A stretch of DNA of 9,297 nt from CAYNYF01 sp964401385 (GCA_964401385.1 CAYNYF010000113.1:1-9297), one strand, 5' to 3'; shown: positions 1 to 8,001, counted from the first letter of the stretch. Notes: generated by a model from the letters alone, not told the origin. Made by a program: numbers and translations.

Positions 1-84
1 TTGCGAATCGTTGCGAATCGTTGCGAATCTTTGCGAATCGTTGCGAATCGTTGCGAATCGTTGCGAATCGTTGCGAATCGTTGC
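1..84. repeat. 10-bp tandem repeat array 1 (unit GAATCGTTGC)
   Basis: Eight consecutive 10-bp units run from position 5 to 84, preceded by a partial TTGC at the window edge, so the array probably extends further left. All units are identical except the third (25-34), which reads GAATCTTTGC. The array stops abruptly at GTTCCT, just before a strong hairpin. The 10-bp unit is not a multiple of three, so all plus-strand frames stay open and read a repeating peptide. I treat those readings as artefacts. The unit is close to one helical turn of DNA. Function is unknown. Confidence 0.95.
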
Positions 85-90
85 GTTCCT

Positions 91-130
91 GCCCGCCTCC
101 GCCAGGCCTACCGGGTGGCGGCAGGCGGGC
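91..130. other. Strong GC-rich hairpin next to array 1
   Basis: GCCCGCCT (91-98) pairs with AGGCGGGC (123-130), and CCGCCA (99-104) pairs with TGGCGG (116-121), with a single bulged C at 122. The loop is about 11 bases (105-115). This gives a 14-bp stem. It has no T-tract on either side, so it is not a standard terminator. It resembles a REP-type or other dispersed palindrome, but no second copy lies in this window to prove that. Confidence 0.7.
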
Positions 131-198
131 GGGGATATCGGACGTTCAAATCCGCAAGACACTGCACGCCAAGGACTTGGGGATTTTCAAACCGTTCT

Positions 199-288
199 CA
201 ATGGTACTCAATGGTACTCAATGGTATCGAATGGTACAGAATGGTATCGAATGGTATCGAATGGTGCTCAATGGTTGCGAATGGTACA
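199..288. repeat. 10-bp tandem repeat array 2 (unit SAATGGTNNN)
   Basis: Nine 10-bp units lie end to end. The core AATGGT is invariant and the last three bases vary (ACT, ATC, ACA, GCT, TGC). The first base is C or G. The unit at 269-278 (CAATGGTTGC) differs from the array 1 unit GAATCGTTGC at only two positions, so the two arrays appear to be diverged members of one repeat family. No stop codons arise from the repeat in the plus frames, which creates long but meaningless open frames. Confidence 0.92.
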
Positions 289-344
289 GCCGCCGATGCA
301 TCTGCCCCCGCCGCCGTGACGGGGTGTAGCAGACGTATCGCATC

Positions 345-666
345 GTGCCAGCCAGATACGGAGTTCCGGTCAGCCGATCCCTCTTCACGGGCAGAGGTGC
401 GTTCTGGCGATCTCACACTGTTGAGATTGACGATTCCGTGTACCCCCACAAGGCAAACAGTTCCGGTCTTGGCCCTGGAGCTCGTAACGTACGGGGGTCT
501 GGCGCTTGCCCCGCCGGGCCATCCCCGGCCCGGGAATTTGCAGCTGTCGGCCCACAGCGTGTGGATATACAAGGACTACGGCCGAGGTTTGCACGAGCTT
601 GTCCTGGAAGGCAAGTCCCTGGAGCGTTTCGTAGACTTCAAGAGCTTTCAGCGCCTATATCCCTGA
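345..666 (+). pseudogene. Possible frameshifted coding remnant, no recognised family
   Basis: From 289 to 690 I recognise no intact gene. Two plus-strand frames look mildly protein-like in succession. One runs from a GTG at 345 to about 455 (reading VPVSRSLFTGRGAFWRSH and then TVEIDDSVYPHKA). The other runs from about 468 to the TGA at 664-666 (ending LERFVDFKSFQRLYP). The second stretch has mostly G or C in third codon positions, as real genes in this window do. A frameshift near 455-470 would join them. No ribosome binding site or known domain is visible. It may equally be non-coding. Confidence 0.2.
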
Positions 667-715
667 CCTGCCCGGAGCATTGAAGGGGAAATACGCTCAC
701 TGTGAGTGTCGCCGT

Positions 716-743
716 GCGGCGCGCTGCGTTCTCTGCGCGCCGC
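716..743. other. Perfect 9-bp inverted repeat downstream of the operon
   Basis: GCGGCGCGC (716-724) and GCGCGCCGC (735-743) are exact reverse complements around a 10-base loop. On the minus strand it follows the T5 tract of the terminator at 747-791, so the transcript of the operon would meet two stable hairpins in succession. On the plus strand it is followed by GGCAAAAAGG and has no T-tract. It may block 3' exonucleases or be part of a tandem terminator. Confidence 0.6.
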
Positions 744-746
744 GGC

Positions 747-791
747 AAAAAGGACCCGCCCCGCCGACGGAGTTGCGCCGCCGACGGGGCG
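747..791 (-). terminator. Likely rho-independent terminator of the two-gene operon
   Basis: It begins about 30 bases after the stop of the 670-aa gene. Bases 757-770 pair with 778-791 in a 14-bp GC-rich stem containing two positions that form G-U pairs in RNA, with a 7-base loop (771-777). On the minus strand the stem is followed by GTCC and then TTTTT (751-747). The 5-base gap before the T-tract makes it less than ideal, but position and orientation fit the end of the operon. The stem halves also contain the direct repeat CCGCCGACGG (761-770 and 778-787). Confidence 0.6.
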
Positions 792-819
792 AGGGCCGCC
801 GTCTGGAAAAGAGTCGGTT

Positions 820-2832
820 CTACTTGGCGACTTTCCAGCCTCGGTACTGCACGTCGAAGAACAGCTTGTCCTGGGGCAGGGCCAGCACCTTCTCCAGCTT
901 GAAGAGCTTGCCCTTGAGGGGCAGCCGCACGCGGATGGGGGTGGCGCCGGTGCGGACGGCGGCGGCGTCCACCCGCTGATCGAACTGCTTCTGCATCTGG
1001 GCCACCTGCTTGGCGGTGTCGCGCTTGATGACCTCGGCGCCCAGCCCGGCGGCCATGGAGGTGAACTGCTTCACCACCCGCAGCACGCCGGAGATGCCGC
1101 TGCCACCCCAGCCGACGGTGTAGCTTCCCTCGGTCGGCAGGTAGAGGTTGTACATCACGTGGATGGCCGGCACCGAGCAGGTGGGCAGCTCCACGTGCAG
1201 CTTGCCCTGCTCGGGGGCGGGCTTGTCGGGGGCGTCCACGTACACGATGGCCACCGGGAAGCTCGCCAGCTCCCGGGCCCCGCTCTTGGAGCGGACCAGC
1301 GGGATCAGCAGCTTGCCCTGCTCGTCCTTGGCCGGGGCCACGGTGTTGCCGCTGACCGACACCGACCAGATGTCCGCCCCGGCCGGCATCGTCAGCCGGA
1401 GGAACTGGTTTCGGTTGTTGCGGACACTGTACACCACCTTGGTCATGCGCCGGCCGTCGTTGAGCTGCATGCCGGTGAACAGGGCGCTGTCCACGATGGT
1501 CACCAGCACGCCGACCTCCTCGTGCTTCTTGACGGTCAGCGGGATGGCGAACTTGTCGGCCACGTAGCGGAAGCCCAGCAGGATGGGCTGGTTGGTCATG
1601 GCCATGATGTCGGACGGGAGCTGCCGCACGTCGATGCTGGTGGCGCCGGTGACCGCCCCTGGGGCGATCTCGACGTTGGCCAGGGCCACCACGCCCACGA
1701 AGCCCTTCTCCCGCTCCGCGCCGACGGTGCGGATGACGGGTGCCTCGGCGTCGCCCTCGGCGGGCTTCTCGTAGGCGATCCGCAGGGTGTAGGAGCCGAT
1801 CGTCTCCTGCCGCAGGACCACCGCCAGCGCGCCGGCGTCATCGACGCGCCAGTCCTGCACGTTGGAGCCGGTGACCTCCAGCACGCTCGCACCGGCCGGC
1901 ACCTGGAGCTTCAGCTCGCGCACGGCCGTGTGCAGGATGTTGAAGTACACCGCCTCCTGGCAGAGCAGCACGCCCTCAGCGACGCTGACCAGCGTGCGGG
2001 TCTCGGCGTAGAGCTTGGTGGGGGCCGCGGCGACCTTCGGCAGCGCCCGCTCCCAACTGACGGCGACCGGCACCCCCGTGGGCAGGGCGGCCAGGGACTT
2101 GGTCTGCCCGGCCGCCGATTTGGTCGTCAGCGACTGGGCGCCGGCCACCTTCACGTCCACGTTCTCGCGGGCGATGGTCAGGTCCACCACGCTGGCCGCC
2201 GGGAGCGCGGGAGTGAAGTTGACCTGGTTGATCCCGCCCGACTTCCGCACGGCCACGGAGAACTCCAGCTCCGCCTTCACCGGCCCGGACTTCTCGGTGA
2301 GGATCTCGTACCGCCCGCCGGCGCTGTTGAGGTACACGCCCTGCTCCAGGGTGGCCTTGGTGACCGCCACGGTGGACGGCAGGATGGCGATCCGCTTCCA
2401 GCCCTTCTTCCGCAGCACCTCCAGGGCCACGGTCATCTTGAAAGTGGCCCCGTCGGCCGAGAGCTGCCCCACGTAGCTGGTGGAGGCGACGATGTAGTCG
2501 GTCGGCGGCGGGACCTCCGGCTTGGGCTCCTTGCGCTTGACGGACCACTCCAGGAGGGTCCTGAACTCCTTCCACGGCAGGTCCACAGTGGCCTTGCCGA
2601 CGTCCTTGATCTTGATGCCCAGCAGGTCCTGGACCTCGGTCCAGGGGATGGTCAGCACCTGCTGGCCGGGGGGCTTCTTGGACGGGTCGAAGCCGGTGAT
2701 CTTGACGAACTCGTCCCAGCTCAGGATGACCTGCCCCTTGCCGTTTGGCGTGGGCGTGGGCTTCTGGGCCGGGGCCGTCGCCGCGGCCGCCGCCACGCTG
2801 ACCGCCAGTGCCAGTACCATTGCGCGTCTCAT
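820..2832 (-). CDS. Exported beta-rich protein, 670 aa, short paralogue of the upstream gene product
   Basis: I recognise no named family. The protein starts with an Sec-type signal peptide (basic MRRA, hydrophobic Ala/Val core to about residue 22, cleavage probably near APAQ), so it acts outside the cytoplasm. Residues 35-97 carry three W-x-E-[F/V] motifs (W39, W64, W87), for example LSWDEFVKITG and LPWKEFRTLLEW. Residues 110-600 look like successive beta-sandwich modules: many alternating hydrophobic strands, with conserved blocks such as LQVPAGASVLEVTG (about 308) and SVRNNRNQFLRL (about 467). A Gln-rich, probably helical stretch (VAQMQKQFDQRV) precedes the end. The C-terminal 35 residues (LPLKGKLFKLEKVLALPQ then DKLFFDVQYRGWKVAK) match the end of the 1668-aa protein. 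The ATG start is well supported: AAGGAG lies 7 bases upstream. It overlaps the upstream stop by ATGA, implying translational coupling. The gene is certain; its role (envelope or cell-surface partner of its paralogue) is inferred. Confidence 0.93.
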   Translation of the reverse strand: MRRAMVLALAVSVAAAAATAPAQKPTPTPNGKGQVILSWDEFVKITGFDPSKKPPGQQVLTIPWTEVQDLLGIKIKDVGKATVDLPWKEFRTLLEWSVKRKEPKPEVPPPTDYIVASTSYVGQLSADGATFKMTVALEVLRKKGWKRIAILPSTVAVTKATLEQGVYLNSAGGRYEILTEKSGPVKAELEFSVAVRKSGGINQVNFTPALPAASVVDLTIARENVDVKVAGAQSLTTKSAAGQTKSLAALPTGVPVAVSWERALPKVAAAPTKLYAETRTLVSVAEGVLLCQEAVYFNILHTAVRELKLQVPAGASVLEVTGSNVQDWRVDDAGALAVVLRQETIGSYTLRIAYEKPAEGDAEAPVIRTVGAEREKGFVGVVALANVEIAPGAVTGATSIDVRQLPSDIMAMTNQPILLGFRYVADKFAIPLTVKKHEEVGVLVTIVDSALFTGMQLNDGRRMTKVVYSVRNNRNQFLRLTMPAGADIWSVSVSGNTVAPAKDEQGKLLIPLVRSKSGARELASFPVAIVYVDAPDKPAPEQGKLHVELPTCSVPAIHVMYNLYLPTEGSYTVGWGGSGISGVLRVVKQFTSMAAGLGAEVIKRDTAKQVAQMQKQFDQRVDAAAVRTGATPIRVRLPLKGKLFKLEKVLALPQDKLFFDVQYRGWKVAK

Positions 2833-5800
2833 TTGCCTTCTCCTTTCCAGACGTAGCTTGCCCGGACGAACAGCCTGTCCGTCGGCTTGATCAGGGTCTT
2901 CTCGAACTTGACCATCTGCCCCACGCGGGGCAGCTCGATGTCCTGGGGTACCTCGGCGAAGCGGACGTCGGCGGGCTTCTCCTGCCAGTGCTGCATGGGC
3001 CCGACCCGCACCGCGGTGAGGAAATCGCCGTTATTGATGAGGACGACCTGCTCGTGGCGCAGGACGATGCCGTTGCCGTTGACGTCGAGGGTGTTGCTGC
3101 GGTCGCCGGCGAAGGTGGCGTTGGCGAACATGTCGTTGGCCAGTAGGGCGTCGGTGCCGACGATGGTCTCCTGGAAGCGGTCGTTGGCGGCGACCCGACC
3201 GGCCGCGGGGGCCCGCCGGCCCTCCAGCTCTATCAGCGTGCGAAGCTGGGCCTCGTCCACCACGGTGTAGCTGACGTTGTTGCGGCCGCGGCGGAAGTTG
3301 ACCCCCAGCCCGTTGGCGGTGACCTCGTCCACGTTGATGTTCATGGAGTTGACGGCCACCTTCTGGCCGAGGTTGGCCCACCACTTCCTGACGACGTCCT
3401 TGACGCGGGAGGTCTCGGCCGCCCCGGCGACGGCCTGCGACGGCGGGCGGTACGCCCAGCCGTAGTTGGCGCCGATGAACCGCCGCAGCTCCTGGTTGGC
3501 CTTGAGGACATCCTCCTCGGCCTCCTCCACTACGGACCGCATTGGGACGAACGCGCCGGTCGGGCTGGGCTCGGACCCGGCCACGTACGCCCGCACGTCG
3601 CGCCGGCGGATCGGCGGCGCCAGCCCCCTGGCCCGCTGCCCGGCGATCCGCTGCCCGCCCATGTACACCTGGGCGCCCCGGGCTGCTCGGACCTGGGCCA
3701 GGGTGTCCCGCACCGAGTCCTGCCGGTACAGCTCGGCGGTGACGATGATCTTGCCGTCGCCGGCGCGGATGGCGTCCTTGCCCAGACCGCCGACCGTGGT
3801 GCGAAGCGTCCCTTTGATGTCCTCGACTGCGTCCTCGCCCGCCTTGCCGAAGAGGGAGCCAACTTCGCCCGGCCGGGTCGTCGCACTCAGATCAATGCTG
3901 GGAGCCTTGAACTGCGGTGCCGTTACGATCAGGTCGCGGACGTCGTACACCCGTGTGACGGTCCGCCGGGAGAAGTCGTCCGTGGTGGAGATGGTGATGA
4001 CGCCGTCGTCGATGACGAAGCCCAGCGGGTTGATGCCGCCGACGTCGTCCAGGACGGTCCGCAGCGCCTTCTCAATGGTCACGTCGGTCAGCTTGACGTT
4101 GACGGGCGTGTCCCGGTTGATGCCGGCCTGCTCCAGGGCGTTCCACTTCACGTGAATGCTGGCCCCGCTGACCTCGCGCATGAACTCGGTGACCTGCTCG
4201 AAGGGCACGCCGCTGAACTCAAACTTGCGGTGGGTCTGCATCAGTTTCTTGCGGACGGCCCGGTTAGCCGGGCTCTCGGCCGCCGCCCCCACGGCGAAGC
4301 GCCGGCGAGACTCCCGGATCTGCGGCCAGTCCGTCGGGTACCGCAGCAGCATGTACCACGGAATCTGGGCCTCGCGGATGCCCACCAACTGCTTGGTCTC
4401 CTCCCGGAGGCCGGTGCCGACGGCTTCCTTATCCCGCAGCCGCAGCACGAAGGCGCTGAGCGTGTCGTGCAAGTCGGCCGCCCATTGGTCGCTGGGGGCT
4501 CGCCGGCGGATCTCCTTCAGCACCTTCAGCGCCTCGGCGTATCGCCCCGCCTCGCGGAGGTAGCGAGCCCGGCCCTTCAGGGCCGAGACCTCGTCTCCGT
4601 GCGCTACGACCCCCGGCCCCGGCCTGGGCTCCCCCGCCGCCTGCCGGACGAAGGCCTCCGCCACATCGTCCACCATGGCCGGCTGGTCGAGCTGCCTTAC
4701 CAGTTCGCGGACCTGTTTGATCCTCTCCGGCGTGGCGGAGACGACCAGGGCGTTGGCGGCCCCATCGGGGGTGAGCCGAACCACCGGCCGGCCGCGGGCG
4801 TCCCGCAACTCGCCCAGACGCCGCAGCGCCTCGGCCACCTCCTCCGCCCGGGCGTTGTGCAGCTTGAAGAAGACCGTCCGGGGCGGCGCCACGCCACGCC
4901 GGCCCCTCCCGTACACGACCCTCTCCTGCGGCCGCGGCGCTTCCTTCACGTCGCGGGCGGCCAAACGCTGCTGCACCCCGCCCGGGGCCCGGAGACGCTC
5001 CTGCACTTCGGGCAGCTTCCTCACGAGGTCGGCGCTGGATGCCCGGTACTCCGCGACCACGCGGAGTTGGCGCTTGCGAAGCGTGGCAATGGCCGCCTGC
5101 CTTTGCTGGACGGCGGCCGACAGTTCCTTGGCCCTTTTCTCCAGCCCCGCGACATCTCTTTCGCTGACCCTCGCCCGCGAGCCGGCGGGCGCGGCCAGGC
5201 GCGAGATGATGGCCGGGGCGGGCCGGCTGCCGGCGGGGCGCGCCTCCCCCGGGACGCCCCGCCGCCCGGCCCGCCCGTCTGTCGGCGCCCGCAGTTGGGC
5301 AATACGGCGGTCGTACGAGTAGGACGCCTGCTCCAGCGCCTTGATCTGTTCCCGCAGGGCCCCGGCCCGGCGCTGGCGGTCCTTTTCTTTGGCGGCGCGG
5401 GCGGCCAGCTCCTCCAGCTCGGTCTGGAAACCGGCGGCGTCCCCGTCGCTGTAGTCTATCTGCCGGCGCAGGGCTTGGCCGGTCTGGAGGGCCTCCTCGT
5501 ACCTGCCCGCCTTCTTCAGGGCGCCAAACTGCCAGAGGAGCTGGCGCCGCTTTCCCTCCTCGGCCTGGGCCACGCGGGCCAGGCCCTGCTGGGCCTGTCG
5601 GACGCGGGCGCGCTGGTCTCTGGCCTCGGCGCCCTGCTTGAGCAGCTTCTCGCTGAGCTGCTCCACCACCTTCAACTGGGCCCGGGCCTGCTCGTATTTG
5701 CCCGCCCGCGTCGCCCGCAGGCCCGATTCGAGCATCTTGAGCTGCTTTGCCGCTTCGCCGACGATGATCTGGGCTTGCTCCTGTCGGACCTTGGCCCCGG

Positions 5801-7835
5801 CGGCGCGTTCGGCCCGGGTGCGCAGGGCCAGCTCTCCCCGTGCGAGTCGGATGTTGCCCAGCAGCCGGTGGGCGTTGGCCGCGTCGCTGGACTTGGGGGC
5901 CATCTCGATGACCTTGTTCAGCGCCTTGGCGGCGTTGTCGTAGTCGCCCTTGGCGTAGAAGTCCCGTCCGCTGCGCCAGTAGTTCAGGGCCAGCATCGGC
6001 CGGAGCGGACGTGTGCCAAGCACCGGCATCGGGGCCGGCTGGGCCGTGGTTACCTTCGCCGGCGGCTTGGCCGCCGGCTGGGTGGCAGGCGCAGGAGCCC
6101 TCTCGGGTCTGGCTTCCGGCTCCGGCGGCCTGGCGATCAGGGCGGTCCGCTTTTCGGCGGTGTAACCTTCGGCCAGCTCGGACCGGCCGTAGCCGAGCTG
6201 GGCCACCGCCGTCTCGGAGGAGTACTGCTCGACGTTCGTCAGCGGGCCGGACCAGTCGCGGACGTCCAGCCCGTCGGGCACGTAGGCCTCGCACCAGGCG
6301 TAGGCGATGGGCAGGTCCACCCGCGGCAGGGGCAGCTCCACCTCGCCCTTGCCCTCCCGGAGCCGGCCGCCGCGGCACATGAGCACGATCTCGACGGGAA
6401 AGCTCACCAGCCCCTGGACCGAGGCCTTGGAGCGGATCAGCGGAAGCAGGTAGGCGCCGCCGTCGCCCGGAACGGGCGAGACCGGGCGCGACTTCTCGTT
6501 CACCCGGACCACCAGCACCGCCGCCCCGGCCGGCAGCTCCAGCCGCAGGAACTGCCGAGTGCGGTTGCGGACCTCGTAGTTGACCTTGCACAGGATGGAG
6601 CCGTCGTCGCGGTACAGCAGCCGGAAGTGGGCCAGGTCCACGATGGACTCGCGCAGGGCGAACTCGCCCAGGTCCATCACCTCGACCGCCGCCGAGAAGT
6701 CGCGGGCGGTGATCTCATACGCCAGCGCCGGCGGCCCGGCCAGGATGGCGGCGACCTGCTGGGGAATCTCCGAGACGGCCAGCGGCCGCAGCCCTCGGGC
6801 GCTGCTTTCCAGCAGCTCGCTGCCGCCGGCGGTGTTGGTGATGACGAAGGTCCCGCCGGACCAGTGGCCGCCGCGGACCTCAGGGCGGACGAAGCGCCGC
6901 ACCTCGCCGGCCCCCGCCGGCAGTTCGTAGCTCAGCGCCAGGTAGGTCTTCTCGGCGACCTTGCCGCGGAGGAAGACGGCCGCGGCGGCGCCGTTGACCT
7001 GCGCCTGCCGAACGTCCGGGCCGGTGACGGCCACGCGGTGTGCCCCCGGCGGCAGGGCCAGGTCGATGCGGTCGCTGCGGCCGCCGATGATCCGCACGTC
7101 CAGCCGGGCGGCCACCTGCTGCGCCGCCGGGCCCAGGTTCCAGGTGAGCTGGCCGCGGAGGGCGTATCGCGGCGGGCGGTCGCGCTCCGGCGCGGCCGGG
7201 CCCCACGAGACCTCCAGCCGCGAGCGCGGAGTCAGGGCGATCCGGCCGTGGGTGCCGGCCTCGGCGTCGCCCACCAGCCCGCCGCCGCGGACGACCTTCA
7301 CGTCCAGGGCCTTCTCGGCGTCGAACCGCACCAGTGTCGTGACCGTGGGCAGGACGTCCAGGCGAGGCGCGGTGACGGTCTGGGCGGCGATGACGTACAG
7401 CCCGGGGTCGGGCGGGCTGAACCGCAGCCAGTTCTTGGCCACTGGCAGGCGGGTGGGCTTGTCGTTGATCGTTACCTTCTCCCAGTCCCGCCGGCCGGTG
7501 AGGACGCCGATGTTGCGGCACTTGTCGGGGTCGAACACCCGCAACCGGAGGGTGGCGGTCAGCACCGGCCGAGGCTTGGCCGTGCGATCGTAGTGGTAGA
7601 TCCCCTCCTCGGCGATGTAGGCCACGGGGGCGGGGGCCGCTTTGGGCGGGCCGAGCCGGGTCTCCCGCAGGTACATCTCCCAGACGCCCACGGGGATGCG
7701 GAAGCGGGCGTCGGCCAAGTGGCGGGAGCGGCTGAGCAGCTCCTGGATGAAGGCGTCGGGGTCGGTGGGGGCGGCGCACAGCGCCGGCGCCGTCACGCAC
7801 AGTACAGCCAGCACGCCAACTGTTGCCTTCTTCAC
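2829..7835 (-). CDS. Giant exported protein with beta modules, TPR, coiled coil, secretin-N-like and STN-like domains, 1668 aa
   Basis: The protein has a signal peptide (MKKATVGVLAVL..., cleavage near residue 21). Domains in order, by eye: beta-rich module, about 45-560, paralogous to the 670-aa protein (SILCKVNYEVRNRTRQFLRL at about 413); Pro/Ala-rich linker, 565-605; TPR-like repeat, about 612-665 (GDYDNAAKALNKVIEMAP); charged coiled-coil stretch, about 665-950; secretin-N-like domain, about 980-1052 (HNARAEEVAEALRRL, then ANALVVSATPERIKQVREL); a second TPR-like unit, about 1085-1117; STN-like domain, about 1197-1287 (FEFSGVPFEQVTEFMREVSG, ending GFVIDDGVITIST); another ring-type segment, about 1345-1392; then a unique region and a conserved tail, 1634-1668. 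Secretin-N and STN domains normally form periplasmic rings of type II/III secretion and pilus secretins, but I see no clear secretin barrel. The start is GTG, with a weak GGGG upstream; a stop in the same frame within about 50 bases upstream excludes a longer start nearby. It is the first gene of the operon. The gene is certain; an envelope scaffold or transport role is inferred. Confidence 0.93.
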   Translation of the reverse strand: MKKATVGVLAVLCVTAPALCAAPTDPDAFIQELLSRSRHLADARFRIPVGVWEMYLRETRLGPPKAAPAPVAYIAEEGIYHYDRTAKPRPVLTATLRLRVFDPDKCRNIGVLTGRRDWEKVTINDKPTRLPVAKNWLRFSPPDPGLYVIAAQTVTAPRLDVLPTVTTLVRFDAEKALDVKVVRGGGLVGDAEAGTHGRIALTPRSRLEVSWGPAAPERDRPPRYALRGQLTWNLGPAAQQVAARLDVRIIGGRSDRIDLALPPGAHRVAVTGPDVRQAQVNGAAAAVFLRGKVAEKTYLALSYELPAGAGEVRRFVRPEVRGGHWSGGTFVITNTAGGSELLESSARGLRPLAVSEIPQQVAAILAGPPALAYEITARDFSAAVEVMDLGEFALRESIVDLAHFRLLYRDDGSILCKVNYEVRNRTRQFLRLELPAGAAVLVVRVNEKSRPVSPVPGDGGAYLLPLIRSKASVQGLVSFPVEIVLMCRGGRLREGKGEVELPLPRVDLPIAYAWCEAYVPDGLDVRDWSGPLTNVEQYSSETAVAQLGYGRSELAEGYTAEKRTALIARPPEPEARPERAPAPATQPAAKPPAKVTTAQPAPMPVLGTRPLRPMLALNYWRSGRDFYAKGDYDNAAKALNKVIEMAPKSSDAANAHRLLGNIRLARGELALRTRAERAAGAKVRQEQAQIIVGEAAKQLKMLESGLRATRAGKYEQARAQLKVVEQLSEKLLKQGAEARDQRARVRQAQQGLARVAQAEEGKRRQLLWQFGALKKAGRYEEALQTGQALRRQIDYSDGDAAGFQTELEELAARAAKEKDRQRRAGALREQIKALEQASYSYDRRIAQLRAPTDGRAGRRGVPGEARPAGSRPAPAIISRLAAPAGSRARVSERDVAGLEKRAKELSAAVQQRQAAIATLRKRQLRVVAEYRASSADLVRKLPEVQERLRAPGGVQQRLAARDVKEAPRPQERVVYGRGRRGVAPPRTVFFKLHNARAEEVAEALRRLGELRDARGRPVVRLTPDGAANALVVSATPERIKQVRELVRQLDQPAMVDDVAEAFVRQAAGEPRPGPGVVAHGDEVSALKGRARYLREAGRYAEALKVLKEIRRRAPSDQWAADLHDTLSAFVLRLRDKEAVGTGLREETKQLVGIREAQIPWYMLLRYPTDWPQIRESRRRFAVGAAAESPANRAVRKKLMQTHRKFEFSGVPFEQVTEFMREVSGASIHVKWNALEQAGINRDTPVNVKLTDVTIEKALRTVLDDVGGINPLGFVIDDGVITISTTDDFSRRTVTRVYDVRDLIVTAPQFKAPSIDLSATTRPGEVGSLFGKAGEDAVEDIKGTLRTTVGGLGKDAIRAGDGKIIVTAELYRQDSVRDTLAQVRAARGAQVYMGGQRIAGQRARGLAPPIRRRDVRAYVAGSEPSPTGAFVPMRSVVEEAEEDVLKANQELRRFIGANYGWAYRPPSQAVAGAAETSRVKDVVRKWWANLGQKVAVNSMNINVDEVTANGLGVNFRRGRNNVSYTVVDEAQLRTLIELEGRRAPAAGRVAANDRFQETIVGTDALLANDMFANATFAGDRSNTLDVNGNGIVLRHEQVVLINNGDFLTAVRVGPMQHWQEKPADVRFAEVPQDIELPRVGQMVKFEKTLIKPTDRLFVRASYVWKGEGK
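2840..2845 (-). promoter_or_regulatory. Shine-Dalgarno of the 670-aa gene, inside the end of the upstream gene
   Basis: AAGGAG on the minus strand lies 7 bases before the ATG at 2832. It falls in the codons for the last residues (WKGEGK) of the 1668-aa protein. Together with the ATGA overlap it fixes the start of the 670-aa gene and indicates coupled translation. Confidence 0.85.
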
Positions 7836-7960
7836 GCCAACACCCCGGGCGGATAGACCACCCCAGCTCTCTATTAATTAGTCTATTAGACGCCCCCGGT
7901 TCCTTCGCGGTTCCCCCCGGGGCAAAATAATTCCCTCCGGGCTTTTGGCGACCACACTCA
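7836..7960 (-). promoter_or_regulatory. Probable promoter and leader region of the two-gene operon
   Basis: This is the only AT-rich interval near the operon start. It includes TCTAATAGACTAATTAATAG at about 7870-7889 (minus-strand reading), which offers several -10-like hexamers, and AATTATTTTG further upstream at about 7923-7932. No -35/-10 pair with 16-18 base spacing stands out, so no exact promoter is called. A GGTTCC direct repeat (7899-7904 and 7909-7914 region) lies between the AT-rich patches. The decaying HTH frame runs through this interval without a stop. Confidence 0.3.
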
Positions 7961-8001
7961 ATCGGCGGGCGAACCTGCGGAGTTGGTTCCGGCCGGTGTC
8001 T

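Noticed and set aside
1..288. CRISPR array
   Set aside because: The units are contiguous 10-bp repeats without unique spacers of 30 or more bases, and no cas gene is present.
1..666. Plus-strand frames reading a 10-residue peptide repeat from the decamer arrays
   Set aside because: A 10-bp unit lacking stops keeps all three frames open, so the repeated peptide is a by-product. No start signal or domain supports translation.
706..2856. 716-residue plus-strand open frame opposite the 670-aa gene
   Set aside because: It reads as low-complexity Gly/Leu/His/Asp-rich sequence with no signal, domain or ribosome binding site. It is the antisense shadow produced by high third-position GC of the real gene.
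4152..7856. 1234-residue plus-strand open frame opposite the giant gene
   Set aside because: It is the same kind of antisense shadow. The minus-strand frame has a signal peptide, recognisable domains and a paralogue next door.
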